DNA of 64,000 nt from Capra hircus. Its lineage: Eukaryota; Chordata; Mammalia; Artiodactyla; Bovidae. Under the pieces are notes generated by a model. The model did not search any database. It had not been told where the DNA came from and worked only from the letters and a program-made list of their open reading frames with translations. Below are positions 37,875 to 48,593 of this stretch, in pieces. A program made the translations under genes and the position numbers. The DNA lies in assembly GCF_001704415.2 (NCBI RefSeq), contig NC_030817.1, forward strand, positions 53,491,550 through 53,555,549, given 5' to 3'. Position 1 is the stretch's first letter. The number at the start of each line of letters is the position of its first letter.

Positions 37875-37912
37875 GGGGTGGGGTGGGGTGGGGTGGGGTG
37901 GGGGTGGGGGGG
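37875..37912 (+). repeat. (GGGGT)n tract, G-quadruplex-prone
   Basis: Six consecutive G-runs of four or five separated by single T residues, then a run of seven G. This meets the G3+N1-7 pattern many times over on the plus strand. On the RORA transcript it would be a C-rich tract. Confidence 0.9.
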
Positions 37913-38031
37913 CTGGTTTCCACTAGCCAACGCTGCTGCCCTGCACTGGGACGGATGACTCACACGTTAAGTGAGGGTGTTGGACCTTGGAGGTTTCTCC
38001 ACCACAGTCATCTGGACAGTTTTTTTTTTTT

Positions 38032-38160
38032 AAACACATTATCAATACTTGAGACCCACCTCAGACCAATAAAATCAAGAGCTTCTAGGAGTGGAGCCTG
38101 GGCTCGTATTTTTCATAAAGCTCTCTAGCCAAGTCTAATGGGCAGACAAGGCTGAGCACT
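38032..38160. repeat. MER5A (hAT-Charlie) fragment
   Basis: GAGACCCACCTCAGACCAAT, GGAGTGGAGCCTGGGC and TATTTTTCATAAAGCTCTC follow the order of MER5A. Moderately diverged. Confidence 0.6.
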
Positions 38161-38369
38161 AAGAGAACAGATGACCTCTAAATTCTCTCCTGGGTTATGG
38201 CAGAACATTCACCACCTATTAGAAAAAAAAAAAAATCTCAGATTTTGTTCCCTCCTGTTGATCCATGAGGCCATAAGCAAGTCCAAGCCATTCCACTTTC
38301 TGTGTTGGCCATGCAGTTGTCACTATCTGTATTTCTCTACTTCATTTGTGTTTACTTAGGTATCATCTG

Positions 38370-38584
38370 GGCTTCCCTCATAGCTCAGTCGGTAAAGGAT
38401 CTGCCTGCAACGCAGGGGACCAGGGTTGATTCCTGGGTCGAGAAGATACCCTGGAGAAGGAAATGGCAACCCACTCCAGTATTCTTGCCTGGAGAATCCC
38501 AGGGACAGAGGAGCCTGGTAGGCTACACACAGTCCATGGGGTCGCAAGAGTTGGACACGACTTAGCAACTAAAGAGAGGGAGAG
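38370..38584 (+). mobile_element. Bov-tA SINE, recent
   Basis: Complete head (GGCTTCCCTCATAGCTCAGT) and body. Target-site duplication AGGTATCATCTG is perfect at 38,358-38,369 and 38,585-38,596. A small ACAC duplication lies in the body near 38,527. Confidence 0.95.
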
Positions 38585-39433
38585 AGGTATCATCTGCCTC
38601 TTTCCGTCAGAACATACACTCACAAGACCACAGATTAACGTTGCTGTGCTTGGCATCGCTCCCATAGCATCATGTCTGCAACATGATGGGCTATGGCGCC
38701 TGTATTTTCCAAGGAAGGAGGGGGCTGGAGTCGGTGTGGAAGGGGGTCGGCACAGTTCCACTTGTATCTGTTTCACCAGACTAGAATCTAAGTTGCACGA
38801 AGGCGGGGTTGTGTCTGTGACATTCAGATTTTGCCATTTTAGAGCCTGGGCACCGGCGGATACAAGCAGGGTGCTCAGGGTTTCAGAAACACCATCTTGT
38901 AAATAGGAAACATTTGCAAGCTTTCAGGGCCCTAAAACCTGTACTTTGTTGCTGGAAAAAAAGCAACATAGAAAAAAGTCATCACTGTTTCCACTGGAGT
39001 CGGCCTTGACTTCTGCAGCACAATCCTCAGCCTGCCCCCACTGAGTGGTCACCATGCTGGTGGGACCCAGCCCGGTGGCTCACTGAGGGCTAGAAAGCCA
39101 GAGAAACTGGTTTCATCTTTCTGATAGAAACCCTGAGCAAGATTTCTGCAGAAGAGGAATATGGTCCTCTCCCGTTTGGGCCATTTCAGGTAACAGACTG
39201 GGAGTCTGACCACTTGTTCCTGCCCACTAGTTGATAGAAAAGCCAGAAATAAACTATCTCAAATGTGTCAATAACATGCACACTACGGCAGAAATTACTC
39301 ATAGTGGGCACCTCTTCCACTTTGAAAGGAGACTTCAGTGGCCTCAGAAAGAAAGTGTCTGCTTACCTTAATAACCCTGACATTCTAAGTATCCTTACCT
39401 CACAAGGACGAGGAGAGGGTGAGACCAGAGCAG

Positions 39434-39610
39434 CAGTTTTCAAACATGTGAGCTCCTCAGTCCCCAAGGGGAGCTTTTACAAGTTCAAATTCCTTGGCCT
39501 CAGCCCAGACCATCAGAATCAGAAGCAGGCAGGTAGTGATGGAGACTGGGCATTTATTTTTTAAATGTTTCTCAGCTAACTGTGAAGACTGATGATATTT
39601 GAGAACCACT
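39434..39610. repeat. MER5A (hAT-Charlie) element
   Basis: Begins AGCAGTTTTCAAAC, contains CCAGACCATCAGAATCAGA and ends TTTGAGAACCACTGA, i.e. both hAT-type termini are present. Confidence 0.7.
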
Positions 39611-40114
39611 GAAGGGTTGGAGGACTCCACTGCCCAACTGTGCTCTGATAGCAAGAGGGAGGTTTTGCAGAGAGAGCGAAAACCATCTGAATTGGCAACA
39701 CCTGAGACACCTTTTAAATACTCACCTTCCCGGCTGAGACCAGGCTGACGCAATCAGGGTCTCCCCAGGAATTTACCTTTGTAACTCTCCGGGTTATGGG
39801 TTGCTCTCAAAAGTTTCGGAGCCACTGCTTGGGCAGGATTTTAGAGCTACTCTGTGGCTTATTTGGAAGGAAATCATGTTCACATGTAAACTGAAGGACT
39901 AACTTTATCCAATTACATTAATGTTTCATTGCATGTTGCAAAGTCTTTGTTATAAATGGCGTGGAGCTCAGAAACTACAAACCTATAAGCTCAGTAGTCT
40001 TAGAGCAGCTTTCCCTGGTTAAGCATGGCTGCCAGTTTCTCAGTACATGTCTTTAAATGCTGATTCATGGCTTAAGATGGGGAGGGAGGTATCTTTGTTC
40101 TATTATGAAATCAC

Positions 40115-40180
40115 ACGGGTGGCACCTGAATAACGCAGCACACAGTAGGCACTTCATAAATATTTGTTGAGACAAATTCA
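40115..40180 (+). repeat. L2 3' terminal fragment
   Basis: GCAGCACACAGTAGGCACTT then CATAAATATTTGTTGAGA is the L2 3' end motif. Confidence 0.6.
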
Positions 40181-40184
40181 GTTT

Positions 40185-42980
40185 GTTATTTATATCCAGA
40201 GTTCTACTGAAGATATGACATGAGATAAAGAAAAGATAAAAATAAAAAACCCAATGACTGAAAAATGAAAATAACATTCTGTGAAAAAGAGGATATTTCT
40301 CATGTGGTGAAAGAATCACACTTCTGGGTGGTGCAGTTTGAAAAACGGTCTGCTTTGAGACTGATCTGAGACTTAACCACAAGTCTTCACTTCTGAACCA
40401 CTACCTTATTTCTATGATGAAAAAGTTTAAACAGTATGTTTTCCTGGCTTTTTTTTTTTTAGTTCCCTTCCTTCTGTTTCATGTAAAGATGAAATTTCAT
40501 CTTTCCGGTAGGAACAAGCCAGCACTGTCATCCTTTAAAATCCTGGTGATTATCTGTTATTGTGATCACTCTGGTTATCATGGCTCAGCTCAGAAACCTC
40601 GACTACTTGAGCAATGCAAAATTCACGTAAACTTGCATTCTCCCCTCTTCCCATAGCACCAGTGACAAATGATATTTAAGGAAATAGAAAAATCAATACT
40701 TATTTCTTTGATTCCGATACAGAAACCGGATTGTTTCATAACTGTTTCACACTCAACAGACCACAGAAATCTAAGCACACATTTCCTTTGCATTATTTAT
40801 TTATCCTAAAAATGACACAAATGAATGCTTACCTCTACTTCGTGCAGTGTTTTAAAGCATATGTGATATAATGTTATATACACCTGTGTAATAAATTGCT
40901 CAATTTCTTTGGCAAATTGTGTATACTTAGGTGAGCAGGATGCTATAGCACTAAATCTTCAGAAACAAAACAGGTTAATAGATGTGCATCCACTGATAAA
41001 CTGCTTTATTGCCAAAAACAGCTACAGTAGTTTACTTCTAAGTGTCTCCCTTTTTTGAAAACAAATTAAAAACTCCCAAAGCTTTAGATTTAAAAAAGGA
41101 AAATGTTGGATTTCTCTGATCAAGATGACTGACAATCTCTATTTTAAAAAAATATTTAATGGTTGGGGAATAGAATTAAGGTTGAAATTCTTTTCTTTTT
41201 TTTAAAAAAAGGATTACCACGAAAGTCATAATAATTGTTTACTCACAAACCAAATATCACTTAAATATTTACAGTTAATATGGAGCCAAATGAAATTTTA
41301 TAAATCATCTTTAATCTAAAGTTGTTTAAAAATATACCCTTACTTTCTTCAAGAAAACTTTAAAAATTTATTATCTGTACTACAGATACATTTCTATTAA
41401 CCATGCACAACAATAAATTACACTTTTGAATCTGATGTAGAATGCCCCACAGCAATCGAGAAAATAACTTCAACCTTTGACCTTCTCCACTAGCCTGATG
41501 GGAAATTCATTGGCACCATTACCGCTTTCAGCGTTCCAAGGGAAAGTACCCACTAGAGGGCAGCCTTATCTCAGCTCTGACACTGGAGAAAAACACCTTA
41601 GAAATGCTCCAAATGTTCCTTTATTTTTTCAATATCCTTGATTTTCTTGGATATTTAATATCAACTTCAGTTCATGTAAAAGTATTTCTAAGTAGGTCAA
41701 AAGTCCACTTCCAAAAATTACAGTGGCATCACAAAGGCCATTCATGACATGGTCAAGAGATACAGCCTAGGTCATGTATCTCAAAGAAATTAAAACAAAA
41801 TTTAAAATCTTTACTCTTTACTACCTAGTGGGTTAAGTGCTGAGTCAGTCATATCACAACTAGGACTAGGGTTGTGGTACAAAAACGGTATAAAAATGTT
41901 AAGAAATTCTAGACAAAATGAAATGTATTTGAGGAAGAAGCTAACCAAGGATGCTGGAAGGCTGACTGAATAGAATGGAGAGGGAAAACAGACTGAGAAT
42001 GTAGTGTGGGTGTGTTTCATACTCAGACTTCAAATAACTGATAATCTTTCTTTCATATGAAAGATGGATTAAATGTGTTTGTGTATTACCCCCAAAGAAA
42101 GAATCAGCATAGAATCAAAGGATTAAAAGTACAAAAGAGACAGCTACACTTGATATAAAAATAATTTTCATATTCAAGATGGAATAAGCTTCCTCTAATG
42201 ATAGTGAGCTCCCCATCACAGGAGGTGTTCAAGCAAAACCAGACAACTATTGGCAGGAAGGCTGCAGAGAGAAACCGAATGCCGATAGGGTGTGTATCGA
42301 ACGACATTTTAGGTTTCTGCTCTTCCTAGGACTCTATGAGATGATGCTTGTTTGCTTTCAGACAGACAGCTCAATCCAGTTGCCAGAGAAATAAACCCCA
42401 ATCAAGTGAGAAATGAGCTTTTGCAGATCTATCTACTCGGAAACTTTGACTCTGGTTTCCTAAAAGACAACAGATTTCTCAAGATTACATCCATGATCAT
42501 GCCCCTTAACTGTCACGGAAACAACCAGGACAGCACTCACAAGCCCAAGGAATCAAGAGCTTTCTACTCCATAAAGGGATATTAAAGATGTATCTGTGAA
42601 TGCTTCCTTTGCCTAAAGATATGTAGATGTATAGCTAAATCTCCAGCTTGATTCTACCATGATGGAGATAGGTTACACAGGTTAGCTGTGTATCATAGTA
42701 TTTCATATTCTTTAGGAAAATACTGCTTGCATTTCACCCAGATCCTCTTACAACATGCAGACTTAATGAAAATCGTGGATGAAGAGAACTAATGGTAAGC
42801 AAATAAGAATAACTCCATTTGTACCAAATTGATTTTATTAAATAGTAATTTAAAGATATTAAGCTCAGCAAAGCATTACATAATTGAATCTTTTCCTTTA
42901 TAAATGCCAGAGTTATAATTTCTACTAACTAGAGACAAAGTTATATCCAGGACATTTTCACAGCTTCCTCCATGAGAGGC
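40185..42980. other. Mostly single-copy intron DNA
   Basis: No gene was found. 42,150-42,345 (GTGAGCTCCCCATCACAGGA, GGTGTTCAAGCAAAACCAGA) may be an ancient L3/CR1 fragment. A perfect RORE-type motif lies at 41,689-41,699. Confidence 0.45.
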
Positions 42981-42983
42981 AGC

Positions 42984-43165
42984 ATGAAGACAGCAGAAAT
43001 TAGGGCTCTAGTCCTTGCTTCACCATGTACCAGCTGGAAGAGTTTGGCTATAACAAATAACCTTTGTTAGCCTCAGTTTCTTCAAGTAAAAACCAGGACA
43101 GAGCCAATGACTTTTTAGGCAGGATTAAATGAGACAAGAATGTAAGCCATAAAGCAAAAAACAAA
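42984..43165 (+). repeat. MIR SINE
   Basis: GGGCTCTAGTCCTTGCTTCA, ACCTTTGTTAGCCTCAGTTT and GGCAGGATTAAATGAGACA match MIR in order. Confidence 0.75.
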
Positions 43166-43284
43166 TATAGATTAACATCCTCCCTCTATTTATGAAATGT
43201 CTCATAAATTTCAGAGGCAATGAAATCAAAAGCAAAAAATCAAATTGCTGGCAAACCTAGGGAATAGGTTTGACATTACTTTTT

Positions 43285-43440
43285 AAAAAAAGTATCTATT
43301 TTTTAATTGAAGGATAATTTAATTGCTTTTCAGAATTTTGTTGTTTTCTATCAAACCTCAACATGAATCAGCCATAGGTATACACATGTCCCTCCCTTTT
43401 GAACCTCACTCCCATCTCCCTCCCCTCCCCACCCGACATG
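43285..43440 (-). mobile_element. L1 3' UTR fragment, antisense
   Basis: TTTTTAATTGAAGGATAATT, AACATGAATCAGCCATAGGT and CCCTTTTGAACCTCACTCCC are the reverse of the ruminant L1 3' end. Confidence 0.8.
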
Positions 43441-44099
43441 ACTTCTTATACAAAGATTTTAAAGTTACTGGGTTACTTCCTTATAATATGATGAGGGCTA
43501 ACAAATGTCACTTAAAAGAAGAAAATCTAGAAACAAAAGATTTCAACTGCTTTCTTGTACTGATATTTTGCCTGTTGGCTAATATACGCTACTGTCTGTC
43601 AGTTTAGACCTCTTATCTTTGGATACAGCGTTCTGACAATGAAAACACAAGTTCCATCATGTTACAGACCATACGACAGATACAGAATGCTCTGACTGCA
43701 AATCTCTAAGTCCATGCCTCAAAGGCTGTTGTGAAAGGGAGGTATCCTTAGTGGAAGAGCTAGAGGGGGGAGAAAGAATGAGTAAATCATTCATCAATGG
43801 GTCAATATGTGGTCTCTGAGAAAATATCAAATATGAATTCACACCTGTGTTGTCACTGGTGGACCTCTCCAAATTATTATTTTTAAAGCAGAGAAATATA
43901 AATACAGTGTAGCTGCTAACTCTGAGCATCTAATTATGATTTATAAAATTAATAAATACAAAATATATAGGTTAAAGCAGGCTTGATTTCTTATTAATAA
44001 ACACTGAAAATTTAGAATCCATGCAGAAAACATTTCTACAATGAAGTATTTCTAGATTTGTTCCACTCATGTTTTTTATTTTATAAATAATGTTACTTT

Positions 44100-44380
44100 T
44101 ATTATTTTTTATTCTTTTTTAAAATTGGAATACAGTTGTTTTACAAAGTTGTGGCCGTTTCTGCTGTACAGCAAAGGGAATCAGCTGTAGGTTTACATAT
44201 ATCCCCTCTTTTTTGGATTTCCTTCCCATTTAGGTCACGGCAGAGCATTGAGTAGAGTTCCCTGTGCTATACAGTAGGTTCTTGCAAGTTATCTATATTA
44301 TACATAGTATCAATAGTATGCATGTATATATATATATATCTCTCAATCCTAATCTCCCAAATCATCCCACCTTATTTTTC
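44100..44380 (-). mobile_element. L1 3' UTR fragment, antisense
   Basis: GTTTCTGCTGTACAGCAAAG and AGTTCCCTGTGCTATACAGT are the reverse of L1. A short (TA)n lies at 44,326-44,339. The ATTTAGGTCA near 44,230 is part of this L1. Confidence 0.85.
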
Positions 44381-44384
44381 CCCA

Positions 44385-47155
44385 AGGGGTTTTATTGATC
44401 ACTAAAATAACTTCAGAAAAATTGTAAGATAACTGAACTCTGCCTCTGCAGATCTATCTATCCATTCAGTAACTTTTTCTCCCATAAAAGGTCATTTGTA
44501 AATGTTATTTTTTTAGGTGCCCCAGAACTAAGTACAAATAGTTGGGTGCTATTGCAGATGCTCTGCAATTATCTACTTGCTGATCTCACCCATTTTATTG
44601 TGATTCACTTGACTGGGAGGGAAAGGTGGGAGAAAGAGAAGTCTGGTAAGAACTATTCCTATATTTACCTATATATTTACTAGATAGTAAAAAACACTAA
44701 CATTTAAATTACATATATATTTAAATATATATGTACATAGGCATATTTAAAGGATTAAGTCTATTAAAGACTATATCATTTTATAACTGGGCAGCATTAA
44801 ATAAATTATACGGTACTCAATTCAAATCGAGGGCAAAGTGGTTTACTTGAGTATGATACTGCTTTGCATTTCAAGTGAAGTGACTGAAATACATAAAATC
44901 AAGAGACTGCTCATGCAAACAGTGCTTCTAAAATATTCTCAACTTCATAGATGGTCTGAACTCCCTCTATCACGCATGGGCAAATGAATTCAGAGATGCT
45001 CCTTGTCTATAAAAGAAGTGACCTCTCCTTGCCTGCTAAGCACTCTGCTCACTGGAATAACCATTTGGGTTTTCTCTTTCCAAGATCCAGCCATTACCCT
45101 CTCCCAATCCTACCCATCAAAGGTCATGAAAGTGGAACAAAAGTCCCAGCTGAGGGATATACTACTGACACAGTGCTTAAAATAAGATGAGGGATAAATT
45201 CAAACTTCATTTGGGAAAGAGAAAGTCCACACTCTTCAAAACTATAAAATCACATTTATTAGAGTTGGAAATACCCCTAGTCACCCACATATACAGTATT
45301 TTCAAAGTAGTATCATGCCTTGTGTTTGCGCAAGGATTGTGCACACGGAACAATCTATTATGGGACAGACATTCCCCTTAAGCCTCCCTTCACTCTCCTA
45401 ACTCCATTTACATGAACACTGGCTGAGGGCTCCTAGGAAGCAAAGGGGGCATAATCTACTGAAACTGATGAGGCACTCGCATTTCCTTTCAGCGCTGGCT
45501 GCCGCCTGACATTTGGCCAAAGCACTTTTGTGATGAGCAGAACAAGTGCTCCCCTGATTATAAATGTTATCGCTGGCTCTCTCCGTTTGCCCAAGAAGCC
45601 ATCCAAATGGTATTGGAATTCTGTTGTTAATTAAACAAAAACAAAACTGAAAGATGAGACTAGAGTTGCTCCAGTGAAGATTTATTACTTCTAAGCATGA
45701 ATCCACTTTAAGCCTAAACTTATTTGACAACGAACGCAGAGGAAGGATTTTCTTCTTTCGTGAGTTCAAAAGGCCTGATTTACTGATGTTTAAAAAACAT
45801 CAGTAAATCAGCCAACAAAGCGAATGTTTCTCTTTTATGGTGGCTTGTTCTACCCTCCCCCTGCTACATGCATACACATAATGAAAAGCTATATTGTAAA
45901 GAGTGTTTCTGTTTCGTATGAAAAAAAAATCTAATTATACAAACTCCCTTCCATATGGAACCAATTTAACTATTAAAACTGAGAGGCAGCAGGGAAGTAT
46001 TTAATATGATTCTAGGCCAGTTTCCGCCGCCCTCTTCACCCCCCCCCCCTTAAATCTGATATGGAAATATTCACAGCATTCCTTATTTTCCCAGAAACTA
46101 TTTCTCTTCAGTTTAAATATGCATCAGAGCAAGATAACCCTATCAAGACGCAGGATATTATGATACTTGGAATGAAATATTCTAATTGTCTAGATGCATC
46201 ACCCCTTTCCTCCCCCAGCCTCCTCTCCTCCAGCTGAGCTTATAGAAAAACTGCATTGCCAGTGTATCTGAGCCACTTTTCCCAAAGCACAATGCTCTGA
46301 ATCTATTATCTTCTGGCAGCCAGAGGTCACTCCAAGACAAATGTGTGGGCTAGAGCTCTGGGGGGATACGGTGGTGGTGTGATTCCCGTGGTAATAATCA
46401 CTAAGTGATAGTATGGACCTTCATTTTGTACTAGAACTACAAAAGCAAAAGCCTAAGTGCTTAGAAACATCAAAGTTAAGTTAAAATCTTAAAGCGCACT
46501 TTCCTTATTGTTTGGTGGTTACTGTTCATTAGGGGAAACAGTCTCTGCTTCTTACCCTTCCCCAATCGACACCAATTACATAAAATAAAATAGATAAGGA
46601 CTAGGATTAACACCTCCCCAAATCTATTTCATGCCGCAAATTAAAAAAAAAAAAAGGAAGAAAATGTCTTAACTACAAAGGCTGTCTGAATCGTTTTACA
46701 GGATTAATGAACTGCAGGAAATAGCATAAAAGTTTTTTTGAGAGGGAGGGGAGGAGCATACACTTCTACAAAAAAAAAAGTCGGTAAGAAAATCTTAAAA
46801 TCATTTTGGGAAGAAAAAAAAAAAAACTTCAGGCTTAAGAACGTGGATCACCGGAGGGTCTCCTCCCTTTTCCTTTATCCGTTGCATATTCTAAAAATGA
46901 TTAAATTCCATTTGCCTCAAACCACCGGGGAAGGGACAAAAATTTTACTCTGGGCACGTCGGATAAGCAGATTTCATCTCAAGCAGCTCATCTTAGCGTC
47001 CAGTACGTTTCGGCCTGTTAATAATTAATAAAAGAGATGCCACCCAATCTCTAGTGAAGAAAGGCAAAGCTCGGTGATCCGAAAGTAAACCTAGGCCAGA
47101 TACCGAACCTGTTTCCTTCATCCAGGATTGCAACAAAACCTCCACCTTAGCAAAC
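44385..47155. other. Single-copy intron flank of the CpG island
   Basis: No gene and no interspersed repeat was recognised in about 2.8 kb next to the promoter. It includes the hairpin at 45,775-45,811 and a C-run at 46,040-46,050. The absence of repeats fits regulatory constraint but does not prove it. Confidence 0.5.
45775..45811. repeat. Perfect inverted repeat, 17-bp arms, 3-bp loop
   Basis: CTGATTTACTGATGTTT at 45,775-45,791 is exactly complementary to AAACATCAGTAAATCAG at 45,795-45,811, with AAA between. The structure can form a cruciform in DNA or a stem-loop in the RORA4 pre-mRNA. It is too short for a pre-miRNA. Confidence 0.95.
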
Positions 47156-48433
47156 GTTTAACGAGCGCCCCGCGCCCGCTCTGATGGGCAGACCCCGCAG
47201 GACTGTCTAGGTCTGAGAAACTGCGGCGCGTAAAGGGAGCCCGGTCCGCGGGAAACAGATGGGGCTCTAAATCCCCGCTCCCAGCGGCCGGGTCTGCGAA
47301 GCCACTCGGGCAGATTAACCACCCCGAAGAACCTGCTGGCGCACAAGCGGGCGGCGGGGTGCGGGCTGAGTTTCTCTCGGGCTGTTGGCTTGTCTCGGCT
47401 TCTCCCGACCGCGCAGGCGACTTCCTGCACACCTCCAAACTTTGGCTTTCTCATTAGAAACTTCCCTGACTTGCCACGGTTTCTTTCCTCCTCACCTAGG
47501 GGGCCCTGAAGCCAGTCCTGTCTCCAGCCAGTGAACCCTGCCATCCGGCCACCAGCCCGGCCAAGGACCTTCTGATCAGGGCCGGCGGCCGGGCGAGGAG
47601 GCTCGACGGAGTCTTGACCACGACTAATCTGCGCCCGCCGGCTCCTCGCCGCCGTCTAACCTCCACTACTGCCCGCGAATCCTGTGGGGGGTGAAGTTGC
47701 TTCCCCACATCCATTCACAACCCAAAAGTATCAAGTCGGGGTGCGCTGCGGCTGCGGGCAGCCCCCGAGGCAGCCTTGGCACGTTCCAGAAGCCCGTCTC
47801 GCTAGGGCCTGGGCGCTTTCGGAAGTGGCCGGGGCGGGCACGCAGCGCAGACCGGCCGCGCGTCCCCCGCGGCGGCCGCCGGGCGCTCCGGGCTGCCGGG
47901 CCGCAGAGGAGGGGAGGGCCCAAGGCCCGGGGCGCTGACCAGTCCCCAGGGATGACACCGCACCCGCGCGCACGCTCGGCCGGGCCTGGCCGCGGCGCTT
48001 TCCCTACGCAGGCCAGAGCCGTCCGGGGTGCGGGCCCTGGGGACCCGTCGCGGGCGCCCCCGGCTTCCGCCTAGCTCCTCAGACCCTCCCCTCCCTGCCA
48101 GAAACGCGGCGACTCCCAGCAAACTTTCTTCCGGGAGCCCCGCCGGGTGCCAGGAGGACCCGGGCGACTGACAGGAGCCAGAGGGGACAGAAGTTGGGGG
48201 CGGGGGGGCGTCCAGCCCCTGCGCCTTGGCCCCGACAGGAGGCAGGCAGATCCCGTGACCCGGCTCAGGGGGCGCCGCTGCAGGGGCCCAAAAAACCCTG
48301 GCGGGGTTCCCGCGGCCAGCCCCGGGCAGTACGTGCGCTCGAGCAGGCGCGCCCACCCCTCCCCCTGCACGCCCGCCTCCCCGCCCCCCGGAGCAGCCAG
48401 CCCACCCGGCCCCGGTGGGGCGCCCGGGCTCAC

Positions 48434-48464
48434 CTTTCATCGCTGCGATCACAAAATACATCAT
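48434..48464 (-). CDS. RORA: RORA isoform 4 first coding exon (codons 1-10 plus one base)
   Basis: Read on the minus strand, the exon encodes MMYFVIAAMK plus the first base (G) of codon 11, followed at once by a donor GTGAGC at 48,433-48,428. This decapeptide is the known isoform-specific N-terminus of ROR-alpha 4, whose next residues AQIEIIPCKICGDKSS open the shared DNA-binding domain exon. G plus CT would restore the alanine codon, so the splice phase fits. ROR-alpha is a monomeric nuclear receptor of the NR1F group. It binds AGGTCA half-sites with an AT-rich 5' flank and acts in the clock, cerebellar development, lipid metabolism and Th17 cells. An in-frame TAA sits directly before the ATG, which fixes the start. 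The first ATG has T at -3 (weak); the second has A at -3. The rest of the gene lies left of the window. Identification is from remembered protein sequence, not an alignment. Confidence 0.93.
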
Positions 48465-48593
48465 TTAAGCCGCGGTGAGGAGAGCGCAGGGAGAGCGGAT
48501 GGTCCGACCCCGGAGCCCCCTCTGCCGCCGCCGCGCCGCCGCCGCCCGAGCCACAGCAGCAGCTGCAGCAGCTGCCCGCCCGCCGAGAGCCAT
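48465..48593 (-). CDS. Candidate upstream ORF ending directly at the RORA4 start codon
   Basis: On the minus strand an ATG at 48,593-48,591 opens a 42-codon ORF whose TAA (48,467-48,465) is immediately followed by the RORA4 ATG-ATG. The upstream start has G at -3 and G at +4, a strong context, while the first RORA4 ATG has T at -3. The peptide is rich in alanine and arginine, as expected from CTG/CGG-rich leader DNA, and matches no family I know. If the transcript starts above 48,593, scanning ribosomes would meet this ORF first. RORA4 would then depend on leaky scanning, reinitiation or the second ATG. Whether the peptide is made is unknown; the call concerns regulatory potential. Confidence 0.45.
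   Translation of the reverse strand: MALGGRAAAAAAAVARAAAARRRQRGLRGRTIRSPCALLTAA

Larger units (their letters stand above)
1..48433 (-). other. RORA: RORA4 first intron (5' part)
   Basis: Everything left of the donor at 48,433 is intron for RORA4 and lies within an intron of the long RORA isoforms. The acceptor and shared DNA-binding-domain exon are not in the window. In human the corresponding intron is tens of kilobases long, so their absence is expected. No sequence resembling the zinc-finger exons (CKICGDKSSG and following) was found. Repeats are listed separately. Confidence 0.85.

Noticed and set aside
44228..44237. ATTTAGGTCA as a ROR element
   Set aside because: It is part of an antisense L1 3' UTR and misses one consensus position.
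45775..45811. The hairpin as a microRNA precursor
   Set aside because: At 37 bases with a 3-base loop it is shorter than a pre-miRNA, which needs about 60 or more bases.
48331..48335. ACGTG core as the hypoxia response element of RORA4
   Set aside because: It lies downstream of the start codon, inside the intron, and a five-base core is expected often in a CpG island.
47802..48464. A 220-codon minus-strand ORF starting with MMYFVIAAMK
   Set aside because: Only the first ten codons are RORA exon. The rest is the intron read through the splice donor at 48,433, in GC-rich DNA that lacks stop codons.
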